Shown one piece after another: positions 1 through 7,567 of a stretch of DNA of 64,000 nt. This DNA is from Nevskia soli DSM 19509. Lineage in GTDB: Bacteria; Pseudomonadota; Gammaproteobacteria; Nevskiales; Nevskiaceae. The stretch lies in contig NZ_JONR01000024.1 in the NCBI RefSeq assembly GCF_000711955.1, forward strand, positions 1 through 64,000. Reading direction: 5' to 3'. The stretch's first letter is position 1, and every line of letters begins with the position of its first letter. Below the pieces are notes generated by a model. It made no database searches, had not been told where the DNA came from, and saw only the letters and a list, made by a program, of their open reading frames with translations. The translations under genes were made by a program, and so were the position numbers.

Positions 1-267
1 AGGAAATCCCTGCATGACCGCCCCGACCTTGAGGGCTTTGACCAATTCACGGCGCTGCGCCTGATCCAATCCCGCCGGACGGCCGCGGCGACCATCTTTG
101 AGCGCCCCCGGACCTTCAGCCTCCAGCTTCAGCCGCCATTTGCGCACCGCCTCAGGGCTGACGCCCACGCGCCGGGCGACTTCCGATTGGTGCACACCCT
201 GCTGCAACAGACGACCAGCCTTGAGTCGCCGTCGCTGTAAATCCGATGCTTTCTGAGGCTCTGCCAT
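1..267 (-). CDS. IS630-type transposase, N-terminal part (cut by window edge)
   Basis: Reading leftwards from an ATG at 267, the frame stays open to base 1 and gives 89 codons. The product is a basic helix-turn-helix domain (HQSEVARRVGVSPEAVRKW) followed by a Gly-Arg-rich hinge (GRRGRPAG). This is the usual N-terminus of IS630-family transposases or their stand-alone HTH subunit. The DDE catalytic domain would lie outside the window, so completeness cannot be judged. It sits about 150 bases beyond the end of the first GH5 gene. Confidence 0.75.
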   Translation of the reverse strand, partial: MAEPQKASDLQRRRLKAGRLLQQGVHQSEVARRVGVSPEAVRKWRLKLEAEGPGALKDGRRGRPAGLDQAQRRELVKALKVGAVMQGFP

Positions 268-310
268 TGGTGCCCTCCAAGCTACCACAGCGGCAGACCA
301 CAAACAGCAA

Positions 311-328
311 AAATAGTTTCAACTATTT
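311..328. repeat. Perfect 8-bp inverted repeat upstream of the transposase
   Basis: AAATAGTT-TC-AACTATTT is a perfect palindrome 44 bases upstream of the transposase start. It could be part of the IS end, a transposase operator, or chance AT-rich DNA. No second copy of the IS end is visible in the window. Confidence 0.4.
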
Positions 329-371
329 ATGCAAGGCTCAATAAGTTCGACCGAACAGCCACTGGGGCGGA

Positions 372-401
372 GAAAAAGAGGCAATCCCAAGCCGGATTGC
401 C
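372..401 (-). terminator. Intrinsic terminator of the first GH5 gene
   Basis: On the minus strand, an 8-bp stem (GGCAATCC/GGATTGCC, bases 380-387 with 394-401) with a 6-nt loop is followed by TCTTTTTCT. It lies 23 bases past the GH5 stop codon, which is typical for a Rho-independent terminator. Confidence 0.8.
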
Positions 402-423
402 GCCGGAAAAATCCCGGATGGCG

Positions 424-2082
424 CTACTGCCAGGCCGTGCCGATCATCCAGTCATGGAAGACCTGTCCATAGCCCGCAGTCGGCGTACCGTGTGCATCCA
501 TGATCAGCACGTTTTCATTGTTCAGCCAGACGTCCCAGGCCCAGCCCACTACGGACCATCCATGCGTGTCCGCGTAGGGTAGAAGCTGCTGCAGAAACGG
601 AGCGCCGGAAGTGCCAGGCTGGTTGCGTTCACCCACCTCTGTAATCACCACCGGATAGCGTGACGCGATGGACTGCACGGCAGGCCAGTTGGCCGGCATG
701 GACCAAGTGGAGGAAAGGTTGGAAAAGCGAAGCGAAAACGCGGCTCCCTTGCCACTGCCTGAAGTGGAATCCTGGGTCACGGGACCAGTGGGCAAGCTCG
801 TTTGCAGATAAGCGCCGCTCTGCGTAATGCCGACCCCGGTTATGCTTCCGCCGGAACCGATCGATGTGACGGTGAACTTCGCCGGCGTATAGACGGTATT
901 GGGTTGGGGCAGGGTAATGGTATCGGAGACGCTGTAGCCACTGCCGGCTGCCGATAGGCTGAAGCCGGAAACGAGCTGTTGCGGTGGATAGGGATGCCAT
1001 GCGGCAGCCATTTGCCCCAGCGGATCGCTTGGGACATTCGCCAACCATGCGCTCATGTCGTTGCAATATGCAATGCCGCCAACCAGTACGATGTTCTGGG
1101 CCCCTACCTGGCGCACGGAATCAAGCATCGCCTGCATGCCGGCAACATTCCATGAAGTGACAATTCTCTGGTATTTTCCTTCGCCGCTTGTCGCCGGGTA
1201 GTAACTTATCGTGCCGCCGCGCATCATCACCTCCCAGGCCGACGCACTGCCGTTTATACCGTCGAGATAGGGCTCGTTGTACAACTCGAACAACACTGCG
1301 CGATTGTCTTTGAATGCTGCGGCGACCGATCGCCAGAACGCCAAGGAATGATCGAGATTCGCCATTTGTGTCTGCAACATCGGACAGGTACTTCCAGGCG
1401 CCGCCCAATGTAGATCGAGAATCACGTAAAGGCCGGCTGCATTCGCTTGAGCAACCTGCGTTTTCACCGTCGACTGGTAGTTGCCGCCGGGATCCGGGCT
1501 GTGGATTTTTCCACTGGTGTCGACGCAGCTGCTGTTGTTGAGCCAGGAAGCTTCGTTCAGGGGTAGACGTAAGACGTTGGCGCGCCAGCTGTTCAATCCA
1601 GCCCAATTGGGGCCGCCTGCCTGGCCAGCCTGGCCCCCGGAAGGATCTCCAGGGCTCCAGCCCTGGATCGCAACGAATTCAAATCCACTGTAGTTGACGC
1701 CGCGCAGTTGCACCTGCTTGCCGTTGCCGTCAATGAAGTGGTTGCCCTGCACGCTGATCGCCAAGCCGTGTGAAGCGCCTCCGCTCGAGGTGGTGCCGGA
1801 GCTCGAACCGGCGCCGCTGGAGGACGCGCTCTGCGCTCCCGAGCTGGCGCCGGAACCGCTGCTCGAAGAAGCGGAAAGCCCGCCGGAACTGGAACCGCCG
1901 CTGGATCCGGTGCTTGGAGAGGTGTTCGTTCCATTCGAACTGGAGCTGCCGCTTGAAGGAGCGGCTTGGCTATCAGAGGATGAACTGCTCATTGATGATC
2001 CGCTGCCGCCCGGGCTCTCGGAACAAGCGCAGAGTTGCAGCATCAGCGCCGCGGTCATGGACAATATGATGCGAGCTGTCAC
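424..2082 (-). CDS. Secreted GH5 glycoside hydrolase (endoglucanase-like), lipoprotein, with an insert in the catalytic domain
   Basis: Probably hydrolyses beta-1,4-glucan (cellulose-type) outside the cell. From a GTG at 2082 the protein has 552 residues. It has a lipoprotein signal ending in the lipobox LCAC, a Ser/Gly linker to about residue 110, then a GH5 domain starting near SVQGNHFIDGNG. The acid/base Glu is in the NEP motif (FELYNEPYLDG) and the nucleophile Glu in VVITEVGER. Between the HPYP segment and the nucleophile strand lies an extra region of about 85 residues (about 370-454) rich in GSGYSV and GSGGSITGV turns, absent from the neighbouring paralogue. An upstream ATG at 2157 would add 25 residues and bury the lipoprotein signal, so I prefer the GTG. 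The gene is monocistronic with its own terminator. Confidence 0.85.
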   Translation of the reverse strand: MTARIILSMTAALMLQLCACSESPGGSGSSMSSSSSDSQAAPSSGSSSSNGTNTSPSTGSSGGSSSGGLSASSSSGSGASSGAQSASSSGAGSSSGTTSSGGASHGLAISVQGNHFIDGNGKQVQLRGVNYSGFEFVAIQGWSPGDPSGGQAGQAGGPNWAGLNSWRANVLRLPLNEASWLNNSSCVDTSGKIHSPDPGGNYQSTVKTQVAQANAAGLYVILDLHWAAPGSTCPMLQTQMANLDHSLAFWRSVAAAFKDNRAVLFELYNEPYLDGINGSASAWEVMMRGGTISYYPATSGEGKYQRIVTSWNVAGMQAMLDSVRQVGAQNIVLVGGIAYCNDMSAWLANVPSDPLGQMAAAWHPYPPQQLVSGFSLSAAGSGYSVSDTITLPQPNTVYTPAKFTVTSIGSGGSITGVGITQSGAYLQTSLPTGPVTQDSTSGSGKGAAFSLRFSNLSSTWSMPANWPAVQSIASRYPVVITEVGERNQPGTSGAPFLQQLLPYADTHGWSVVGWAWDVWLNNENVLIMDAHGTPTAGYGQVFHDWMIGTAWQ

Positions 2083-2164
2083 GTTCGGGTCAAAACCTCG
2101 TTTGGCGCGTATGTCGGAATCTGCTGGCTGGCGACAGCAGGTTATTAGAGGCGACACAGCGCAC

Positions 2165-2179
2165 TTGGCATGGTGCCAA
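2165..2179. promoter_or_regulatory. Perfect palindrome TTGGCA-N3-TGCCAA upstream of the first GH5 gene
   Basis: TTGGCATGGTGCCAA is a 6+3+6 perfect inverted repeat, 83 bases upstream of the proposed GTG start of the lipoprotein GH5. The position suits a regulator operator. It has no T-run, so it is not a terminator. No specific regulator can be assigned. Confidence 0.35.
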
Positions 2180-2234
2180 AACCGACATTTCCCGCTTCGT
2201 TCCGACCGTTCGTCGGTGGCGTAGCTGCGGCGTA

Positions 2235-2268
2235 CAAAAAAGCCCCCGGAGATTTCTCTCCGGGGGCT
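2235..2268 (-). terminator. Strong intrinsic terminator of the second GH5 gene
   Basis: A perfect 12-bp GC-rich stem (2241-2252 with 2257-2268) with a 4-nt loop is followed on the minus strand by a run of six T. It lies about 75 bases beyond the stop codon of the upstream GH5 gene and should insulate the two GH5 genes from each other. Confidence 0.9.
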
Positions 2269-2341
2269 CCCCCAAACTACCCGGCACTGCAGGAAGCTGT
2301 CGACTTCGTGCCGCGGCGGGATTCAGCTCATCATCGACGGC

Positions 2342-4618
2342 TCACGGAGCGTGGTTGACCAGCCAGTCGTGGAATACCTGGCCATATCCGTCGGTCGGCG
2401 TCCCATTGACGTCCTTGATCAGAACGTTCGATGAGTCGCCCCACGTGTCCCAGGTCCAACCAAGCAGGCTCACGCCGTTCTGGTCCGCGAAGGCCGTAAC
2501 GGTGGAGACCAATGGCGCTCCAACGGTGCCTGTTGCGTTCAGATCACCGGTTTCGGTGGCGATGACCGGGAAACCTGCGGCGCGAATGTTCTGCACGTCG
2601 GTGTATACACCGGGGGCATAGTTCGGCTGGGCGTAGGCAGCGGTGCCCCAAGTGGTACCGAAGGTCGGGTAAGGGTGCCAAGTGGCAGCCATCTGCCCTT
2701 GTGGGTCGCTCGGACGGTAGGTGAGCCAGCCACTCAGATCCTGCGTGTACTGCATTGCACCGACCAGCACCACATTGGTCGCGCCGGTGGCGCGCACTGC
2801 ATTGAGCATGGCCTGATAGCTGGCAATCGCCCAGGGCTGCTTGACGTCCTTCCAGTTGCCTGTGCCGCTGGTGGCGGGGAAGCCGCTGAACGAGCCGTTG
2901 GTGCCCAGCATCATGTAAGACCAGGTGTTGCCCGTGAAATCGAAATTCAAGTAAGGCTCGTTGAACAGTTCGAACATCACGGCCGGATTGCTCTTGAACT
3001 GGGTGGCAATGCTGGTCCAGAAGTCCAAGGAATGATCGGCATCGGCCATCTGGGTCTGTAGCATGGGGCAGGCCGTACCCGGTGCCGTCCAGTGCAGGTC
3101 GAGAATTACATACAGTCCCGCAGCATTTGCCTGCGCAACCTGCGTGGCCACGGCGGATTTGTAGTTGTTACCCGGGTCGGGATTATGCACCACGCCGCTT
3201 GTATCGGTGCAGCTGTAGCCCAGCCAGGACGCTTCGTTCAGCGGAATGCGCACGATATTCACCTTCCAGCTCTTCATCGCGGTCCAGTTCGGACCTCCGG
3301 CTTGGCCAGCTTGCGCCCCTGACGGATCGGATGGAGACCAGCCGCCGATAGCGACGAATTCGAAGCCGCTGAAGTTCACGCCGCGCAACTGCACCGGTTG
3401 TCCAGAGCCATTGACGAACTGGTTGCCCTGCACGCGAATGGAGAGCCCACCGGTGCCGCCACTCGAACTGCTGCTGGAAGAACCGCCGCCAGAGCTGCTC
3501 GTGGTGCCGCCGCTGGAAGAGCTGCTCGAGCTGCTAGAGCTTCCACTTGAGGAGCTGCTGGAGCTGCTTGAGCTACCGCTGGAAGAGCTGCTCGAGCTGC
3601 TGCTGGACGAACTGCTGGAGCTGCTTGAGGAACTGCTGGAGGCCGTGGCCACGGTGAATGAGCCAGGTGAAAAGGCCGCATTCTTGGCGTTGAGGATAAC
3701 CACCTGTCCGGTCTTTCCATCTGCGGGTACGGTAATCTTCACCTGCGTATCGCTGACCACTTTCAGCGCAGCATCATGTCCGCTGCCGATCCATGCAGCA
3801 TTGGCACCCGTAAATCCAGAGCCGGATACAGTCAAGACCGTACCTACGGGACCCGAGGTTGGAGTGAAGCTGCCGATCATCGGTTGCGGCAGGGTCGCCG
3901 AGCTGGCAGTGACCGCGAATGTGGAGGGACTGAAAGCGGAGTGCGCGGGGTTGATCAGCGCAATCGAACCGCTGGTTGCATCGGCGGGAACTGTGACGGT
4001 TGCCTGGGTATCGCTGATAACCTTCACGGTTGCGGTATGGCTGTTGCCGACCCATGCCTGGTTCGATCCGGTGAAGCCGGAGCCCGTAATTGTCACAGCA
4101 GTCCCCACCGGACCGCTTGCCGGCGAAATCGTAGTGATGACCTGCTGCGGATAGGTGGTGGCTGTCGTCGTGGTCTTGGTTGTGGTGAATGCGGTGGAAG
4201 TAAACGCCGCATGCGATGGATTGAGGATCGCAACGGCGCCAGTCGTCGCATCGGCGGGAACGGTGATCGTTGCCTGAGTGTCGCTGAGCACACGCAGAGC
4301 GGCATCGTGCCCGTTTCCAACCCAGGCCTGAGTCGAACCGGTGAAGCCTGCGCCGTTCAGGGTCACGATCGTGCCGGTCCCACCTGAAGCCGGTGAGAAT
4401 GAGTTGACGAGTTGCTGCGGGTAGGTGGTGGCGGCATTCGCCCCGGCGCTGACCAGGGATAGCGTCAAGACGGACAACAAGCTTCCGACGCGCATGGTGT
4501 TTAGGCCAATAGGGGCGGTCCACACGGAACGGCGAGGGCTCTTGGATCGGGGTCCCGACTCGATTGCGACCGGCTGATTGGACGCCGGTGGCGCTCCGAA
4601 GATGCGACTGAAGTTCAT
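2342..4618 (-). CDS. Secreted GH5 glycoside hydrolase with three IPT/TIG domains and a poly-Ser linker
   Basis: Predicted extracellular beta-glucanase of about 758 residues. In order: signal peptide with a hydrophobic core and an ANA-ATT cleavage site; three tandem IPT/TIG immunoglobulin-like repeats (about 64-146, 154-235, 244-324), each with an SPASG or TPTSG turn, a GSGFTG or GAGFTG strand and an SDTQ segment; a Ser/Gly linker (about 326-396); and a C-terminal GH5 domain. The catalytic Glu residues lie in FNEPYLNF and VIATETGDL. The catalytic domain is close to that of the neighbour but has no insert. The start is uncertain: the ATG at 4618 has a GGAAA upstream, the ATG at 4495 would give a compact signal peptide directly, and 4699 is also open. 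TIG repeats probably act as spacers or carbohydrate contacts. Confidence 0.85.
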   Translation of the reverse strand: MNFSRIFGAPPASNQPVAIESGPRSKSPRRSVWTAPIGLNTMRVGSLLSVLTLSLVSAGANAATTYPQQLVNSFSPASGGTGTIVTLNGAGFTGSTQAWVGNGHDAALRVLSDTQATITVPADATTGAVAILNPSHAAFTSTAFTTTKTTTTATTYPQQVITTISPASGPVGTAVTITGSGFTGSNQAWVGNSHTATVKVISDTQATVTVPADATSGSIALINPAHSAFSPSTFAVTASSATLPQPMIGSFTPTSGPVGTVLTVSGSGFTGANAAWIGSGHDAALKVVSDTQVKITVPADGKTGQVVILNAKNAAFSPGSFTVATASSSSSSSSSSSSSSSSSSSSSGSSSSSSSSSSGSSSSSSSSSSGGTTSSSGGGSSSSSSSGGTGGLSIRVQGNQFVNGSGQPVQLRGVNFSGFEFVAIGGWSPSDPSGAQAGQAGGPNWTAMKSWKVNIVRIPLNEASWLGYSCTDTSGVVHNPDPGNNYKSAVATQVAQANAAGLYVILDLHWTAPGTACPMLQTQMADADHSLDFWTSIATQFKSNPAVMFELFNEPYLNFDFTGNTWSYMMLGTNGSFSGFPATSGTGNWKDVKQPWAIASYQAMLNAVRATGATNVVLVGAMQYTQDLSGWLTYRPSDPQGQMAATWHPYPTFGTTWGTAAYAQPNYAPGVYTDVQNIRAAGFPVIATETGDLNATGTVGAPLVSTVTAFADQNGVSLLGWTWDTWGDSSNVLIKDVNGTPTDGYGQVFHDWLVNHAP
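3430..3640 (-). repeat. Low-complexity Ser/Gly codon tract encoding the GH5 linker
   Basis: About 70 codons are almost all Ser with interspersed Gly and a few Thr. The DNA is an imperfect run of GAGCTGCTGGA-like units on the plus strand. Such tracts are prone to slippage and length variation. The opposite strand is open (for example 3246-4154), which is a by-product of the repeat and not a gene. Confidence 0.7.
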
Positions 4619-5059
4619 GGCGATGTATTTCCAGTTTCTGGTTTGGGGGGTAACCAGTTCGTGTATTGCTCGCGGCAACAAGCGATCCGGTGTCGCCACC
4701 TTCGTCTTTCACGGAGAGTCTGTGGGATTGCCCACGTTAAATGGCTGCATTCGCGCCGTTCGGCGGACGGTACCTTAAAAGCAAGTGCCGCTCATCGGCA
4801 CTCTGCAGCCGCTGATCGGCACCTTTTGGCGAATATTCGGGGAGCGGGAATGAAGAAATCGGGCCGGAATAGTCAGCCCCCACTGTCGACTCACGCAGGC
4901 AGCCGTTGTGAACGGCCCAGATCTGGTGCGTCGCCAATCAGCGACCTAAGAACCCTGCATAGCCGGAATCAAACGTCCCAACTTGATTCAGATCAATCCG
5001 GATTCTTTTGTTCGGCACCATACTAAGTAGCGTAATCAAAGATCCACCAAGGGGGCGCG
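4619..5059. other. Divergent intergenic region between GH5 and a Crp-fold regulator
   Basis: 441 bases without a convincing gene. It should hold the promoter and leader of the minus-strand GH5 gene and, on the right, an FNR-type box (4983-4996) and the promoter of the regulator at 5060. No riboswitch or small RNA was recognised. Confidence 0.6.
4983..4996 (+). promoter_or_regulatory. FNR-type box TTGATTCAGATCAA
   Basis: A perfect TTGAT-N4-ATCAA palindrome centred about 70 bases upstream of the ATG of the Crp-fold regulator at 5060, which suits a class II activator site near -41.5. It is the only such box near the exopolysaccharide locus; the others cluster after 34 kb. Confidence 0.75.
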
Positions 5060-6271
5060 ATGAAAGAATTTGAGCTGCCGGCAGAAATAGCGCTACGTGA
5101 GTTATTCGCGGCCAATGCGCCGCGAGGGCGGGGGCCGGTCAATGCGCGAAATCTGTATCGCCTGTGGGAAGCGACCGGATTTCGGCGCTCGGATCTGGCT
5201 GCATCGATAAGGACCATGATGGCTTCAGGGACCCTGCGGGCGGAACATCAGTCCGGCCATTGCCAGTATTTCCTGGCTCGGGCTATCCGAAGCAGCATCC
5301 CGGAGCTCGATGCTGTCGTAAATAAAACCTCATTGGATGATGACGACAAGATTGTCATCACCGCCGCGAAACGGGTGCGTAACCCCGCCAGTGGCGCGAG
5401 TTTCGGACGGCGCAGTCAGGATCGGGGGGAATACGCAAAAGCCCCCGAACGTCGCGGTCTGCAGCAGAATCGCTTTCTCGGGTTGCTGCCGGGTCCGGTG
5501 CGGGCGGAACTTGAGCAGAAGCTGGAACAGGTGCCGATGCCCCTCGGCCTGGTTCTCTGGGAAAAAGGTGAACACATACGCTATTTATACTTTCCTATCG
5601 ATTGCGTATTGACGCTATCCCAGGAAACCGTTGAGGGGTTCTCGACCGAGATGGCGATGATCGGCAATGAGGGCATGGCGGATATCCTGGCCGTGCTTGG
5701 GAGCGACGTGGCTTGCGGCCGTGCCGTGGTCGATATGCCAGGTTTCGCCTATCGCCTGCCGGTGAGCACATTGCGAAAGACCTTCGAAGCTGGCGGCGAG
5801 GCGCAGCAGGTGTTCCTGCAGTATTTCCGGGCCCTGTTTCTGCAAACCGCACAGCTTGCGGCATGCAACCGCTTCCACACGATCGACCAGCAGCTCAGCC
5901 GTCTCCTGCTGAGTTACATCGACCGTTCCCGTTCGAACAAGATGATTACCACACATGAACGGCTGGCCAGCCTGTTTGGCGTGCGTCGTGAAGGCGTGAC
6001 CGAGGCTATCGGTAGACTGAAAAAATCCGGTGTGATCGAGGTTGGGCGTTGCGCTCTTACAGTTTTAGACCGTGACGCACTAGTAGAAAAATCTTGCGAG
6101 TGCTATGACGCCGTTCGGAGCGAGTACGATCGTCTGCGTTCCCTGTCGGCGCGCGGCGCGGGGCCAACGACCGCGCCGGGGCTCGGTGCCGGGATTGCTG
6201 CCAGTCCAGATTTTCCGAGAACCGCAGGGCGGTTAAACAGCAGCCAGCACAAGCCAGGTTTCGCTCCCTGA
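5060..6271 (+). CDS. Crp/Fnr-fold regulator with an extra N-terminal domain
   Basis: A 403-residue predicted transcription factor. Residues 1-75 form a basic, winged-helix-like extension (NARNLYRLWEATGFRRSDL). From about residue 135 there is a cyclic-nucleotide-binding-type beta-roll (YLYFPIDCVLTLSQ, MIGNEGMADIL), a dimerisation helix and a C-terminal helix-turn-helix (THERLASLFGVRREGVTEA). The usual cAMP contact (R-S/T in the phosphate cassette) and Fe-S cysteine patterns are not apparent, so the ligand is unknown. The C-terminal two thirds resemble the 250-residue protein at 26438. It starts after an FNR-type box and is convergent with the exopolysaccharide operon, 21 bases from the flippase stop. 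Confidence 0.75.
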   Translation: MKEFELPAEIALRELFAANAPRGRGPVNARNLYRLWEATGFRRSDLAASIRTMMASGTLRAEHQSGHCQYFLARAIRSSIPELDAVVNKTSLDDDDKIVITAAKRVRNPASGASFGRRSQDRGEYAKAPERRGLQQNRFLGLLPGPVRAELEQKLEQVPMPLGLVLWEKGEHIRYLYFPIDCVLTLSQETVEGFSTEMAMIGNEGMADILAVLGSDVACGRAVVDMPGFAYRLPVSTLRKTFEAGGEAQQVFLQYFRALFLQTAQLAACNRFHTIDQQLSRLLLSYIDRSRSNKMITTHERLASLFGVRREGVTEAIGRLKKSGVIEVGRCALTVLDRDALVEKSCECYDAVRSEYDRLRSLSARGAGPTTAPGLGAGIAASPDFPRTAGRLNSSQHKPGFAP

Positions 6272-6292
6272 CGCGTGTCGGCTGCAAGAAGG

Positions 6293-7567
6293 TCAACCTG
6301 GAATCGCGAGTGGCCCACTGCTCTCTCGCAGCGATAGGGCGAGGATGCCGCCTACACTGATTATTTCCCCGAGTAGTACGCCAAGCGGGGCGCCGATTTC
6401 GCCGATATGGCGCATGGCCCAGTAACTGGCCATGAGGGATGCCAGCGCGCTTACGGCAGTGATCGCCGTGAGTGCCCGGAAACGCGAGTGCACTACCAGT
6501 AGGTATATCAACTGGTCGCGGATCACCATCACCAGAAATGCAGAGAACCACAGCAGCAGCAGCTGGTCGCGGTGGGCAAAGGATTTCTTCAGGATCGTCG
6601 CGAATATCCAGTCGCGGAATAGCCACAAGCCCCCGAAATAGCACAGTGCGATACCGGCTACCGCAGCCGCAAAAAAGCTCAGGCGGCGCAGCACAGCCTG
6701 CGCGCCATGCGCCGCCAGCCAGGTCGTAGCCAATGGCAACATCATTGTCCCCAAACCCGTCGAAAGCAGATTCACCGGCATCATCAGCAGGCGAGTCGCG
6801 GCAATGGATGCCAATGCCTGGACATCCAGTGTCGCGGCGACCAGATAGCTATAGCCTTGGCTGAAGGTCCAATGCACGGCCGCTCCAGCCGTTGACCAGA
6901 GTGCGAAAGGCGCAATCTGGCGCAGGATCCCCTGACTGCCGGCGATGTTCCAGGGTTCATGGCGGCGCAGGAAGCCTGCCAGCAGCAGGCCGCCAACCAG
7001 AGCGGAGAGCGTCAGGCCAAGAATGGCCCCGAGCGAGGGGGCTGAAAGCCATGTGGCCAGGAAGGCCGCCGGAATCAGCAATGCGACAAATACGGCGTCG
7101 CTTCTGAGCACGTCTGCCGGCCGATGATAAGCCAACAGCACCATTCGAAAATATTCCCGGTTCAGTGTCAACAACGCGGCGCCGATCACGGCAAGGACCA
7201 GTGGCCCGGTATGGCGGTCGAGCACTCCGCCGCACCAAAGGACGGCGGTGACGAGCACCGCTCCGACACAGGCCGGAATCAACATATGGCGTTGTGCGCG
7301 ATACAGGCCGCCGACAACATCGGCTCGTCCGGCTGGGTTCAGGTGCGTCAGACGGTTGACCATGGATGGGGCAAAGAACGCGCTCTGCAGCGATGTCAGC
7401 AGCAGCAGGGCATTTATTGCCAGTATGTAATACCCGTACTGCAAGTCTGTACTGCGGCGGATCAAGATCAGCCCAACGCATAGACTGGCCCCGGACAGGA
7501 GCGCCTGGTCGATGACCGCGCTGCTGAACAGTTTCAATAGGCGGTTGATGCCGTGAATCTTATTCAA
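6293..7567 (-). CDS. Oligosaccharide flippase (Wzx/MATE-like membrane protein)
   Basis: A very hydrophobic 424-residue protein with about 12 predicted membrane helices and few charged loops, like polysaccharide-repeat flippases of the MOP superfamily. These move undecaprenyl-linked repeat units across the inner membrane. The start is a TTG at 7567 whose last bases form TTGA with the stop of the upstream glycosyltransferase. GGGAG lies five bases before it, so translational coupling is likely. It is the last gene of the minus-strand exopolysaccharide operon. An upstream ATG in the same frame gives an implausible N-terminus inside the preceding gene. Confidence 0.75.
   Translation of the reverse strand: MNKIHGINRLLKLFSSAVIDQALLSGASLCVGLILIRRSTDLQYGYYILAINALLLLTSLQSAFFAPSMVNRLTHLNPAGRADVVGGLYRAQRHMLIPACVGAVLVTAVLWCGGVLDRHTGPLVLAVIGAALLTLNREYFRMVLLAYHRPADVLRSDAVFVALLIPAAFLATWLSAPSLGAILGLTLSALVGGLLLAGFLRRHEPWNIAGSQGILRQIAPFALWSTAGAAVHWTFSQGYSYLVAATLDVQALASIAATRLLMMPVNLLSTGLGTMMLPLATTWLAAHGAQAVLRRLSFFAAAVAGIALCYFGGLWLFRDWIFATILKKSFAHRDQLLLLWFSAFLVMVIRDQLIYLLVVHSRFRALTAITAVSALASLMASYWAMRHIGEIGAPLGVLLGEIISVGGILALSLRESSGPLAIPG

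Noticed and set aside
1694..2224. Plus-strand frame with Glu/Pro-rich product
   Set aside because: Antisense of the Ser/Gly linker of the first GH5 gene; same repeat artefact.
3246..4154. Plus-strand 302-codon frame rich in Glu and Leu
   Set aside because: It is the antisense of the Ser-rich linker and TIG repeats of the GH5 gene. The repeat DNA opens both strands; there is no ribosome site or known motif.
4619..4800. Possible cyclic-di-GMP riboswitch in the GH5 leader
   Set aside because: The conserved elements of a GEMM riboswitch could not be aligned by eye; only a short GGTTACC string agrees.
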